A stretch of 27,919 nt of DNA from Multifurca ochricompacta (Eukaryota; Basidiomycota; Agaricomycetes; Russulales; Russulaceae). The translations under genes were made by a program, and so were the position numbers. The notes under the pieces are model-generated. The model was given only the letters and a program-made list of their open reading frames with translations, was not told the origin of the DNA and did not search any database. How positions within the stretch are numbered: position 1 is the first letter of the stretch; every line of letters starts with the position of its first letter. This document shows, piece after piece, positions 16,949 to 26,030 of the stretch. The stretch covers positions 1 through 27,919 of the forward strand of contig WTXG01000380.1 in assembly GCA_022496185.1 (NCBI GenBank), read 5' to 3'.

Positions 16949-17937
16949 TCACCCCCATTGTACAGTCAAGCTTGCCCCTAAGCTCAGTTGATTAGAGTTG
17001 TGTCAGTGATACATGGGGGAAAGTGGAGATCTTCGCGTCGTCAATGGCATCAAGAGCGTCCAATCTTGTCTGATTGGAGTGTGACGATCCTTGTCACTGA
17101 CACCAGGGTGGGGGGGTCACTGGAACAGTAACCTTTTTCTTCTTACTTTACTTTAAATGACACATCAACTACCACATGACTTGCTTATGAAGGACTTATT
17201 ACTTATCTGCTGACTGATTTGCTTACTGAGCCTACTTAGTTGCTTACAGATCAGCATTAGAGGGTGCAACCCCTCTCCTTTCTTTATCTTTCTGGGGTAT
17301 TCTACTGTATAACCATTAGACTACCTAGTGAACGCTCTAGTAACTACCAGAAACAACCTTCATAGCACAGAACATGTATATAAACCCCTAGTAGATCAGA
17401 GCAGGACTTTAAGTCTGTTCTTCTGTATTCAATACAGGTGCTTGGGACTCACTTCACTGAACCGAAAGATCTCTACTTGAACCTTCTAAGCCTGCGCCTT
17501 AGAAGGACTTCCATCCCCAGAAACTTGTGGCAGGACTTAGCGTCTCTGCTCAACTCCATCTCGCGTGCGTGCCCCATTGACCAGGCATACTTTGACTTGA
17601 CCTAAGACTCTTGAAGTCTTGATAGACAACCTTGAAATCCAGAACATCGACACAGTGTTGCACCTAGCTGTGACATGGAGTGTCGTGTGAAGTTCTGGTC
17701 AGTGCGTGTGATATTAGATAAGATGTAAGTCGCGTTGTGTTTGAACATTGCGGCCAGTCTGGTCCGCCTGCCGTTGTCAACGCGCGAGTTCTTCTTGGTA
17801 GATTAGATCTGAGTCATCTAGTGGTATAATGATAACGCGCAATCTTTGCCTAGGTTGCATGATCGTGAGAGTCGTCTAAGGATAAGCCCATAAGAGATGT
17901 AAATCTTGATCTGTCTTGCCAAAGTGTTTGCCCCCTC
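16949..17937 (-). other. Gypsy-B1 3' untranslated region with inserted solo LTR D
   Basis: Without LTR D (17080-17675) and one copy of its target duplication, this is about 390 bp, alignable with 26774-27187 in B2. I see no gene. The stretch 16971-17015 (gcttgcccctaagctcagtt, then gattagagt) resembles the D-arm and A box of a tRNA, but no T-arm follows. Confidence 0.6.
17080..17675 (+). repeat. Solo LTR D (596 bp, Gypsy-B related, plus strand)
   Basis: It starts TGTGACGATC, ends TAGCTGTGACA and is flanked by a perfect 5-bp duplication TGGAG (17075-17079 and 17676-17680). The empty site survives in B2 as gattggggtgtcg. It has a TATA box (tatataaa, 17377-17384), the palindrome gactttaagtc at 17405-17415 and a hairpin at 17482-17506, in the same order as the B LTRs read on their own strand. 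No internal sequence remains, so it is a solo LTR of a sister family. Confidence 0.88.
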
Positions 17938-19698
17938 TCAAGACTGGTGCCGACTCTGGCGCCTGGATAGTGAACTAGCATATGACTTGATAAGATCTGG
18001 TGTGTGGCAATCTTCCTCATCGACCCAAGAATTATCGCTGGCTGGATAACCTTTCCAGCTGACTAGGTATTGGAGTTTCCTTGCGCGTCCATAAGTGCAA
18101 TGATTTAGAATCGCATCCACTTCATACTCTTCTTCTTGGTTGATAAGATCAGGAGGGGGCCGCATGTAGTTAGGCCCATGAGCATCAGTTTCCAAGTAAG
18201 GCAATAAAAGATCAATGTGGAATACGTTATGAATCTTCATGTGGTCCGGCAGAGCTAAGCAATAGGCCACAGGGGAAATACACGCCAAGATGGCAAATGG
18301 CCCATAGTGATGAGGGGCCAGTTTAGACAAGGGGAAATGTGTTTTCAGGTTCTTTCCTTCAAGCCAGACCTGCGCACCGATCTCAAATTGTGGTCAGGCC
18401 GATAGATCCGTAGTCATTTGGAATGCGTGTTCTGCGCGAGATCGAGCATCGCGTAGGTTGCACATGCGCTCGTCAACCTGTGGAACATCAGTGTCACTAG
18501 CTTCAGCCTTCCAGTCAAACTGCATGCCATGGATGAGCGCATGCAGGGATATTTTCGTTTTATCATGCGGCCAAGAATTGTGTACATACTCTGCCAGCAG
18601 TAGATAGTCTGACCACTTATATTGATCATCACTTATCCAGAGTCGCAAGTACTGTTCAAGCCAAAGATTCATACGTTCACTAGATCCATCTGTCTGAGGG
18701 TGAAATGCCATAGATAAATTTTGTTGGATCTGAAGAATCTTGGTAAGGGCACGCGAGAAATGCGACGTAAAGCGTGGATCTCAATCAGAGATTATTCATC
18801 ATGGAACACCAAAGAACGGAAAGAGATGGCAGTAGTAGAGGGTAGCAACACCTTCACCAGTGATATCCTTAGAGCACAGAATGAATTTAGCTGCCTTAGA
18901 ACACCCTTGATCTATGATTGTGAGTACCGCGTCATGCTTCCCAGCTGGTGGGAGATCCATGATGAGATCCATAGCAATATATTGAAACGGGCCGTCAGTT
19001 GCCAGTACATCTAATGGAAAGATTGGCGCTTTCTTTGTGAGTTTTGGCTTATTTTCCTGGCATTTCGCGCATCCTTGGACATATTCTCATACAAAATCCT
19101 TCAGATTTCTTCCTTCATACTCGCGCTGTACTCTGCATGTGGTTTTGTCGATTCCTGGGTGTCCTGCTAGCACATGATTGTGGTACCGTTGTAGAATCTC
19201 ACGTTGTTCTGGAAGGGTAGTGGGGAAGGGAAGCTTCACCGACTGCATCATTTTAACGAATAAATCTGCTGGTAGGACTGTGACTTCGTTGTTATCATCT
19301 ATTCCGTGGTCCACATCTGGTCGGTGTGAGAGCATGTCAGCAACTGTATGAAGTTTTCCCGGGATGTGCTCAAGCGTAAAGTCAAAATCTGCGAGCTCCT
19401 GGAGCCATCTAGCCTGTCGCCGATTGAGTTTCTGGGGTTCCTTGAAGTACTGGAGATTATTGTGATCGGTGTGGACTTGAACTTTATGTTTGGCACCGAG
19501 AAGGTATTGGCGCCACGATCTAAATGTGATAATGATAGCGAATAGTTCGCAATCGTAGATGTCCCAGTTCTGCTGCGTAACATCTAGAGTTTTTGACAAG
19601 TAGGCAATTGGGTGTAGTCATCCTTCTGAATCCTTTTGACTTAGAGTCGCCCCAAGAGCATAGCCTGAGGCATCTGCATCCACTATAAAGGGCTCTTC
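17938..19698 (-). pseudogene. pol: Gypsy-B1 pol 3' part: RNase H, integrase, chromodomain, with six TGA stops
   Basis: One reading frame of about 587 codons runs from the C2 edge (19698) down to the true TGA at 17938-17940, with no frameshift. In order: the RT/RNase H region (Y-A-L-G-A-T-L-S; W-D-I-Y-D-C-E-L, about 19670-19540; H-T-D-H-N-N-L), the integrase zinc module (H-P-G-I-D ... C-A-K-C-Q), the core (M-D-L-I-M-D-L-P and I-I-S-D), H-P-Q-T-D-G-S-S-E-R with the Glu, and finally the chromodomain (E-Y-E-V-D-A-I-L-N-H ... L-V-S-W-K-G-Y-P-A-S-D-N-S-W, about 18130-18010), which in chromoviruses steers integration to marked heterochromatin. Premature TGA codons lie at 19618, 19087, 18799, 18796, 18781 and 18394 (lowest coordinate of each). 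The last is CGA in B2. Not functional. Confidence 0.92.
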
Positions 19699-20276
19699 TG
19701 TTACAAACCCCGTCCCTTCCTGTGTTCTTTTTCTTACCCAACCATGACCCCTCCCTGCCACCCACGCTTCACTACCAGATCACATCTCCATCGTGGGACC
19801 CATCACATGCTCTCCATCCATCCCTGTGACTTGCCTATTTGTTTATATTTACCTACTGTTTCCTTTGCTTATCACTTATCTTCTTATCATACGACCAGAC
19901 ATTTACTTAATCCCCTATCAGTAGAAGCCAGGCTTTACACCCTCCGCTTCCGGATATTTGGGCCCACTTGACTCCATGATTCTTATCAATAGACGCTCAC
20001 CTCTTTACGTATATAAGTCGGCTATAGTTACACTGTAGAGCTCAGACTCGACTTATTGAATACATCGGTGTTTGTCTTCTGGACTCCCCTTTGATCCTTG
20101 AGCTCAGTTGTCTCAGTGCTTCCGGTACCTCCCCACTTAACATCGTCTTAGAGTACAGCCTCTTTGACTTTGACTCATCACCTCTCAACTCCAAGGGATC
20201 TTATTGGTCTCTTATCTGAACCCGCGTATCATGCTGTCGCACAAGTCGTGTGGAACGTCCTGCACCAGACGTAACA
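19699..20276 (+). repeat. Gypsy-C2 5' LTR (578 bp)
   Basis: TGTTACAAAC ... CAGACGTAACA. TATA box tatataag at 20010-20017 and start motif agactcgactt at 20044-20054; note the C where C0, C1 and C4 have T. Followed by the primer site, so a 5' LTR. Confidence 0.9.
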
Positions 20277-20289
20277 TCAAGTCGAGTCT
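20277..20289 (+). promoter_or_regulatory. Gypsy-C2 self-priming primer site with compensatory change
   Basis: tcaagtcgagtct has G where C0 and C1 have A. It pairs perfectly over 11 nt with agactcgactt (20044-20054), which carries the matching C for T. The pairing is kept although the sequence changed. Confidence 0.8.
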
Positions 20290-20295
20290 CTCAAC

Positions 20296-21807
20296 GTGGC
20301 TTCCAGCCGCAGTCAGACCCTGTTTAAAGAAGAACCCATTGAACGAAGGGACGAGCCTGACCTTTCACAACAAGTACTTGGCTCTGCCACCTGGAAAGAT
20401 TTTGAGTCCGAGTTTGGATACTACATCTATCACGACGGAAGATACCAACCAGTAGAATACGACAACGAAAAGAGAGTTTGGTATTGTATCCAATACTTGG
20501 ATAGCCGACACTCTTGGGTCACCACAGGACCCGCCCCACCTGAATTTGGATTAGGACCATGGAGAGAGAATCCCCTGGCCATTGTCACGGACTCTGAACC
20601 AGAAGAGTACGTAGAAGAACCTAGTGAAGAAGCACTGGTATTAGCGTCGACTATCACCCCAGTTGCACCTGGAGTTGCCACATCCAGAGCCCCTGCTTTG
20701 ACAACTCCCCAGATCTCCATACAATCCACCAACACCATTACCCCACTTTACCAAAGAATGTCTACCATCGCTGCCCAACTCCCTGACCTGGCTCCTCCTG
20801 CCCCACCGCCCCCAACCATGTTACCGCCGAACATTCCCCCACCATCAGGACATCTATCAGGAGTGCTACCACAGACATTCACCAGAGACCGATCACAGAG
20901 CAAGAAGTTTATGCTAGAGTTTACAACTTTCAAAAACTTCAACCATGATGTCCCCCAGATTATCAACCCCTTCCAACGTGCCAATCTCTTCTTGTCATTA
21001 ATTCGAGGAGAAGCCATGGACGACTGGACAATGGAACAGTTGGAATGGCTGAACGAGCAGATCGAGAGTGGTCATCATACCACTAGTGAAACACTTGGGA
21101 AACCATTGCCCAGAGGTTTAAGGATGCGTTCACGGATGGGCAGGCCAAGCAGAAGGCTGCTCGAGAGCTGAAGGCTCTGAAAATGGAAAAGGGGGAACTG
21201 GACGCTTACGTCGCAAAATTTAGAAGTCTGGCCAACAGGGCGGTTATGACACTGATGAAGAAGTGACACTGGATCTCTTCTCCCAGGGATTGCCCAACCC
21301 CCTGGTAAAGAATATCATCCAGTTCCACCACCCCAATGATTGGGACACATGGGTTGATGCTGCTCGACGACAGCAGCAAGATTACCTTGACTTCCAGACA
21401 CGTTTTGGAGTCGATATGAAAAAGGGGAAAACCCGCGATCAATGGAAAGCCACCTTTGGAATCAAACCCATGCACACTGGTCAGAGGGATCCGAACGCCA
21501 TGGATACCTCTGCCAACAGAACCAGAGCACGGTTGCGCTCACCGAAGACGAAAGACAGACGTTGATGAAGGAAGGAAGGTGCTTTCGCTGCAAAGCACAA
21601 GGACATATGTCGAGGGAATGCCCAAAGAAGGGCGCACGTGCAGTGGAAGCAACTGTTACACCTATCCGTAACAATCCACCAACCATTGAAAAAAAGACGC
21701 CGACAAAGGAGGAAAAGGCGCAAGAAATATGGGCGAACATGATGAAGGAGAGTGAAGAAGTGCGAGCCATTTTAGTAGAAAAGGCTTTCACAAAGAAGGA
21801 TTTTTGA
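20296..21807 (+). pseudogene. gag: Gypsy-C2 gag leader and Gag, three 1-nt deletions
   Basis: The leader (from GTG 20296) reads without a stop into Gag (M-S-T-I-A-A-Q-L-P-D, 20758), unlike C1. Against C1, single nucleotides are missing near 21090 (before W-E-T-I-A-Q), near 21240 (R-A-G-Y) and near 21533 (R-A-R-V-A-L). The three losses add up to one codon, so the reading frame is the starting one again at the end. The zinc knuckle is C-F-R-C-K-A-Q-G-H-M-S-R-E-C (about 21583-21624). The end K-K-D-F-stop at a run of five T's (21801-21805) is the same as in C1. A complete Gag cannot be made. Confidence 0.87.
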
Positions 21808-23064
21808 TTGGCTCAAACCCATCAGCCTGGGCACGAGCATTACATGTAACCTCTGTGTATACTAGTCAGTTCAAGTCCCTGAAAATACCAGTACATTTCG
21901 AGACTACACAGAAGACGGCCGACCATGATATCCTGATCAATTCAGGAGCCACCAATAACTTCATCAGCCCACGAATGGTGAGAACCATGGGATTAGGGAT
22001 GCTGGCACTCCCTCAGGAAAAGAATATCTGGAATATTGATGGAACTGCCAACCGAGCAGGGAAGATCACACACTACACTGATCTCAACGTTCAAGTAGGA
22101 GAAATAACAAAAGCCATTCGCTTCCTAGTTACCAACTTAGGCGATGAGGATCTCATCCTAGGATACCCCTGGCTCGCTGCATTCGAACCAAAAATCAACT
22201 GGAGCAATGCACCATGGACAAGGAGTTCTATCCTGTTCTTATCACGTGATGGGATATGACTATGCCGTCCGACATTCAACAGCACGAAGGGTGGAGAAAG
22301 AGGATGAAGATCCGGGCTATTGCTTCACTACCAAGGCATCAGAGCTCGCACAGAAGGCGATAGAGGGACAGGTGGAAAAAACCTTTGAAGAGGCAGTACC
22401 GCAGGAGTATCACCGCCATTGGAAGGTTTTCTCAGAGGAGGAATCCCAACGCTTCCCACCTGCACGACCATGGGACCATGCTATTGAATTCGCGCCCGAC
22501 ACTCCATCGGCAATCGACTGTAAAATCTACCCATTGTCACAGGCGGAACAAATGGCGCTCACTGCATTCCTCGAGGAGCATCTCGCAAAGGGGTATATCC
22601 GCCCGTCAAAGTCACCATACGCATCACCATTCTTCTTTATCAAGAAGAAAGATGGAAAACTTTGACCCATCCAGGATTATCGACGAATCAATGCCTACAC
22701 TGTGAAAAACGCCTACCTGTTACCACTGATATTGGAGCTCATTGATACCATGCGAGACAAGTCCCTATTCTCTAAAATGGATGTCCGCTGGGGATACAAC
22801 AATGTCCAAATCAAGGAAGGGGATCAGTGTAAAGCAGCGTTCAAAACCAACCAAGGGCTTTTTGAACCAAATGTCATGTTCTTTGGTCTCACCAACTCAC
22901 CAGCCACGTTCCAATCCATGATGAATCACATCTTCTGTGATCTCATTCTTACCGGCGAGGTGGTAGTGTACATGGACGACATCCTAGTAGCTACCACAAA
23001 CAACCTTGCTCACCATCGAGAACGGGTACACCAAGTGCTGGATATCTTGCATGAACATGACCTA
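21804..23064 (+). pseudogene. pol: Gypsy-C2 pol: protease and N-terminal RT
   Basis: Pol starts in the -1 frame at the gag stop, as in C1. The protease active site reads I-L-I-N-S-G-A-T-N-N (codon 21939-21941), so the catalytic Asp of C1 is Asn here and the enzyme should be dead. A shift near 22240-22255 moves the frame. RT follows: Y-P-L-S-Q-A-E, K-G-Y-I-R-P-S-K-S-P, F-F-I-K-K-K-D-G-K-L, then TGA 22663-22665 where the family has Arg (L-R-P-I-Q-D-Y-R). Next come [21 protein letters not shown] and the catalytic Y-M-D-D at 22969-22980. At 23064 the Tc1-like element interrupts the frame after H-D-L; it resumes at 24660. Confidence 0.9.
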
Positions 23065-23805
23065 CAGTGGGTCAAAAAACCGTCCCAATGTTTGCACCAT
23101 TTCTAGTATTCACTCTATAGCACCTCAGCATTTAGGAATCTGGTTATGGTGTGGCTGTATGTCTGAAAGCCCTGCTTCCTGGCTACCATGCCCAATTTAG
23201 ATCAAATAAATTGGCCATGATATAAGCATTTTATGATCAAATCAAATCAATCAATCATCGGGACAGTTTTTTGACCCACATTTTAAATCCACTATCTGCC
23301 CAATTACTCCTTTTTTTCACCCCTTCTTGCCTTGGTAACTCCTTGAATCCTTTTAGTCATCCTTTATATAACCTTTTGTCATCATTCTGGTGCATTTTTA
23401 TTCCACTCCTCCACCACCCTCTCCCACAACTCAGGTACCCCCTTGACTGGTTAAGATCCTTCTTCAGATCCACCCAGAGGTGTCCAATGGGGCTAATATT
23501 TCAAGGGATTGGGCTATCCATACCAGGCTTCAATATTCCTGTCTTAAAACTGCTGGTTTGCCTTCTTGGAATTGTGTTTTGGGTCATTGTCCTGCTGAAA
23601 CATGCTTTCACCCTCCACCATTTCTAACTTTTCAAACCTTTCCACCACTCCGCCATCCAAAATATCACAGTACTGGCATGGATTCATGATTCCCTAAACC
23701 CCTGTAAGCATTCCTAGTCCATTCCACCCCATACAAGACCAATACCATAAGTTCTTCCTCCTCCATGCTTGACTGTCAGGGTGGTGGTTCTGTCAGAGAG
23801 TGGTT
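23065..23805 (+). repeat. Left arm of the 741-bp inverted repeat
   Basis: Pairs with 23917-24657; for every position the partner is 47722 minus the coordinate. Within the arm, the first 22 bp recur inverted at about 23260-23280 (gggacagttttttgacccac), framing a module of about 216 bp. Frames readable in this arm are antisense transposase and not genes. Confidence 0.92.
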
Positions 23806-23810
23806 ACCAT

Positions 23811-24420
23811 GAAAATTGGACAGTGGATGACTGGAAAAGGATCTTGTGGTCAGGTGAGACTATAATGAACAGAATTGGTTCAGACAGAAGGAGCTACACT
23901 TGGAAAAATAAGGGAGAACCACCCTCTGACAGAACCACCACCCTGACAGTCAAGCATGGAGGAGGAAGAACTTATGGTATTGGTCTTGTATGGGGTGGAA
24001 TGGACTAGGAATGCTTACAGGGGTTTAGGGAATCATGAATCCATGCCAGTACTGTGATATTTTGGATGGCGGAGTGGTGGAAAGGTTTGAAAAGTTAGAA
24101 ATGGTGGAGGGTGAAAGCATGTTTCAGCAGGACAATGACCCAAAACACAATTCCAAGAAGGCAAACCAGCAGTTTTAAGACAGGAATATTGAAGCCTGGT
24201 ATGGATAGCCCAATCCCTTGAAATATTAGCCCCATTGGACACCTCTGGGTGGATCTGAAGAAGGATCTTAACCAGTCAAGGGGGTACCTGAGTTGTGGGA
24301 GAGGGTGGTGGAGGAGTGGAATAAAAATGCACCAGAATGATGACAAAAGGTTATATAAAGGATGACTAAAAGGATTCAAGGAGTTACCAAGGCAAAAAGG
24401 GGTGAAAAAAAGGAGTAATT
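23811..24420 (+). pseudogene. Tc1-like transposase, C-terminal half
   Basis: In the spacer and right arm, W-T-V-D-D-W-K-R-I-L-W-S-G-E-T is the region of the first DDE acid, which is Gly here (GGT 23853-23855; family W-S-D-E). Then T-V-K-H-G-G-G, and in another frame F-Q-Q-D-N-D-P-K-H-N-S-K-K (24122 on), the second acid, intact. Last, S-P-I-G-H-L-W-V-D-L-K-K (24228 on), where the usual Glu is Gly (GGA 24237-24239). There are several stops and shifts. The N-terminal DNA-binding domain is absent. Two of three catalytic acids are gone, so any movement needed a transposase supplied in trans. Confidence 0.87.
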
Positions 24421-24657
24421 GGGCAGATAGTGGATTTAAAATGTGGGTCAAAAAACTGTCCTGATGATTGATTGATTTGATTTGATCATAAAATGCTTAT
24501 ATCATGGCCAATTTATTTGATCTAAATTGGGCATGGTAGCCAGGAAGCAGGGCATTCAGACATACAGCCACACCATAACCAGATTCCTAAATGCTGAGGT
24601 GCTATAGAGTGAATACTAGAAATGGTGCAAACATTGGGACGGTTTTTTGACCCACTG
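23917..24657 (-). repeat. Right arm of the 741-bp inverted repeat
   Basis: Inverted partner of 23065-23805, with constant offset and therefore no indels. Confidence 0.92.
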
Positions 24658-24659
24658 TA

Positions 24660-26030
24660 TACCTCAAACCGGCTAAATGCTCATTTGAACAGCCAAGTGT
24701 GGAATACCTGGGAGTTATCCTAGAAGGAGGGCATGTGCGAATGGACCCGGTAAAGATCCAAGGGGTTCGGGAATGGCCTGTACCCACATGTGTCAAAGAT
24801 GTGCAGTCCTTCATAGGGTTCTGCAACTTTTACCGACGCTTTGTTCAAGGATTCTCCGGCATCGCCCAGCCACTAAATGGACTATTGAAGAAAGACATGC
24901 CGTGGCATTGGGCAGAGGAACAACAACGTGCCTTTGAACAAATTCGCGATATCATCAGCTCAGAACTGGTTCTACTACAGCCAGACCTAGAAAAACCTTT
25001 TGAACTGGAGGTCGATGCGTCTCACTTTGCCAACAGTGTGGTGCTGAATCAACGAGACGTGGCTGGATTGCTTCACCCAGTCGCTTTCTACTCAGAAATG
25101 TTCTCACCAGCCGAGCGAAATTACAATATTTGGGATAGAGAATTACTGGCCATTGTGAAAGCACTGCAGCACTGGCAACCATACCTAGCGGGAACCCCTC
25201 ATAAAACTATTATTCACACCGACCACTCCAACCTACTTTATTGGAAAGAGCCCCACAGGATCAGTTGGCGGGTTGCTCGCGAAGTCCTAGAGCTGGAAGA
25301 ATACAATTTCATGCTGAAACATATTGCAGGAAGTCGCAACGCACATGCAGATGCACTGTCATGACAGCCCAATTTAAACGATGGCGGGGAGGACAACAAT
25401 GATATCACAGTACTCCCCGAAGAGGTCTTCACCAAGGTGGCTGTTGTCAGCCTTCACGACATGGATTTATGGGCCCAAGTGTCGCAGAACATGAACCAGC
25501 AGTTATGCAAAGCATGGGCAGATGCACATAACCTGAAGAAGATCAACGGCCTGTGGTGGAAGGACAGGGACCGACTCGTTGTCACCAGTGGCAACAACAT
25601 TAAGAGGGGGGTGATCCATTTTCACCATGACCTCCCCTCTGCAGGACATCCTGGCATTGCTAACACATATGCTCTTGCCAAATGAGACTACTGGTGGCCA
25701 AACATGAAGAAGGACATAGAGGACTATGTGAAGGGATGTGCAGACTGCCAGGCTAACAAAGTAAACACGCACCCGTACCCACCAGCGCCATTCCCAATCA
25801 CACCCACAGCATCACAACCCTTCCAGACTATCACCATGGACTTCATCATCAAACTCCCCACTTCCAGAGGCTTCGACTCAATCCTAACCATCATGGACCA
25901 TGACTGCTCGAAAGCAGCACTGTTCATACCATGCAATGAGTCCATCATGGCAGAAGGAGTGGCCAAACTCTACCTAGATCACGTCTACAGACATTATGGC
26001 CTCCCTGAAAAGATCATCTCAGACCGTGAC
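24660..26030 (+). pseudogene. pol: Gypsy-C2 pol: RT end, RNase H, N-terminal half of integrase
   Basis: Continues the RT frame after the Tc1-like insert: Y-L-G-V-I-L-E-G-G, then the RT connection (F-I-G-F-C-N-F-Y-R-R-F), then RNase H with V-D-A-S, R-E-L-L-A-I-V and H-T-D-H-S-N. TGA at 25362-25364 stands between L-S and Q-P-N, where the family reads L-S-R. TGA at 25683-25685 precedes D-Y-W-W-P, again an Arg position. The integrase zinc module is H....H (H-H-D-L-P-S-A-G-H-P-G) with C-A-D-C-Q. The core begins with M-D-F-I-I-K-L-P (first acid) and ends at I-S-D-R-D, the second acid, where B2 cuts it. All in one frame, without shifts. Confidence 0.9.

Larger units (their letters stand above)
16201..19698 (-). 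mobile_element. Gypsy-B1: Ty3/Gypsy chromovirus, minus strand, 3' part
   Basis: On the minus strand: end of RT, RNase H, integrase, chromodomain, 3' untranslated region and 3' LTR. Its gag, protease and most of RT lie right of Gypsy-C2, which inserted at 19699. It inserted into pol of C1; the flank gacac (16196-16200) is the predicted target duplication. A solo LTR (D) sits in its 3' untranslated region. Confidence 0.9.
23065..24657 (+). mobile_element. Palindromic Tc1/mariner-derived foldback element (1593 bp)
   Basis: Both ends read CAGTGGGTCAAAAAACCGTC inward and both are flanked by TA (23063-23064, 24658-24659), the Tc1/mariner target duplication. Removing the element and one TA restores the RT frame (D-L-Y-L-K-P). 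The two arms (23065-23805 and 23917-24657, 741 bp each) are inverted copies with no indels and only about four mismatches seen (for example 23799/23923). A 111-bp single-copy spacer (23806-23916) lies between them. The right half is the 3' half of a Tc1-like transposase gene plus 3' end; the left arm is an inverted copy of that 3' end. Confidence 0.92.
19699..26030 (+). mobile_element. Gypsy-C2: Ty3/Gypsy retrotransposon, left part to mid-integrase
   Basis: 5' LTR, primer site, gag leader, gag, protease, RT, RNase H and the first half of integrase, cut at 26031 by Gypsy-B2. It inserted into the RT/RNase H region of B1; the flank tcttc (19694-19698) is the predicted target duplication. A Tc1-like palindrome lies in its RT (23065-24657). 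It is the fullest Gypsy-C copy in the window and serves as reference for C0 and C1. Confidence 0.92.

Noticed and set aside
17938..19698. TGA recoding (selenocysteine or readthrough) in Gypsy-B1 pol
   Set aside because: The stop at 18394 is CGA (Arg) in B2, the others fall where the integrase family commonly has Arg, and B2 needs no recoding. Decay of CGA explains it.
23271..23627. Hydrophobic 118-codon frame in the left palindrome arm, repeated on the minus strand at 24095-24451
   Set aside because: It is the antisense of the transposase 3' region, present twice only because of the inverted repeat. No membrane-protein family is recognised.
23065..24657. Palindrome as an assembly or amplification artefact
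   Set aside because: The TA duplication on both sides, Tc1 termini at both ends, exact repair of the RT frame on removal, a unique spacer and a few arm mismatches all favour a real insertion, though long reads would settle it.
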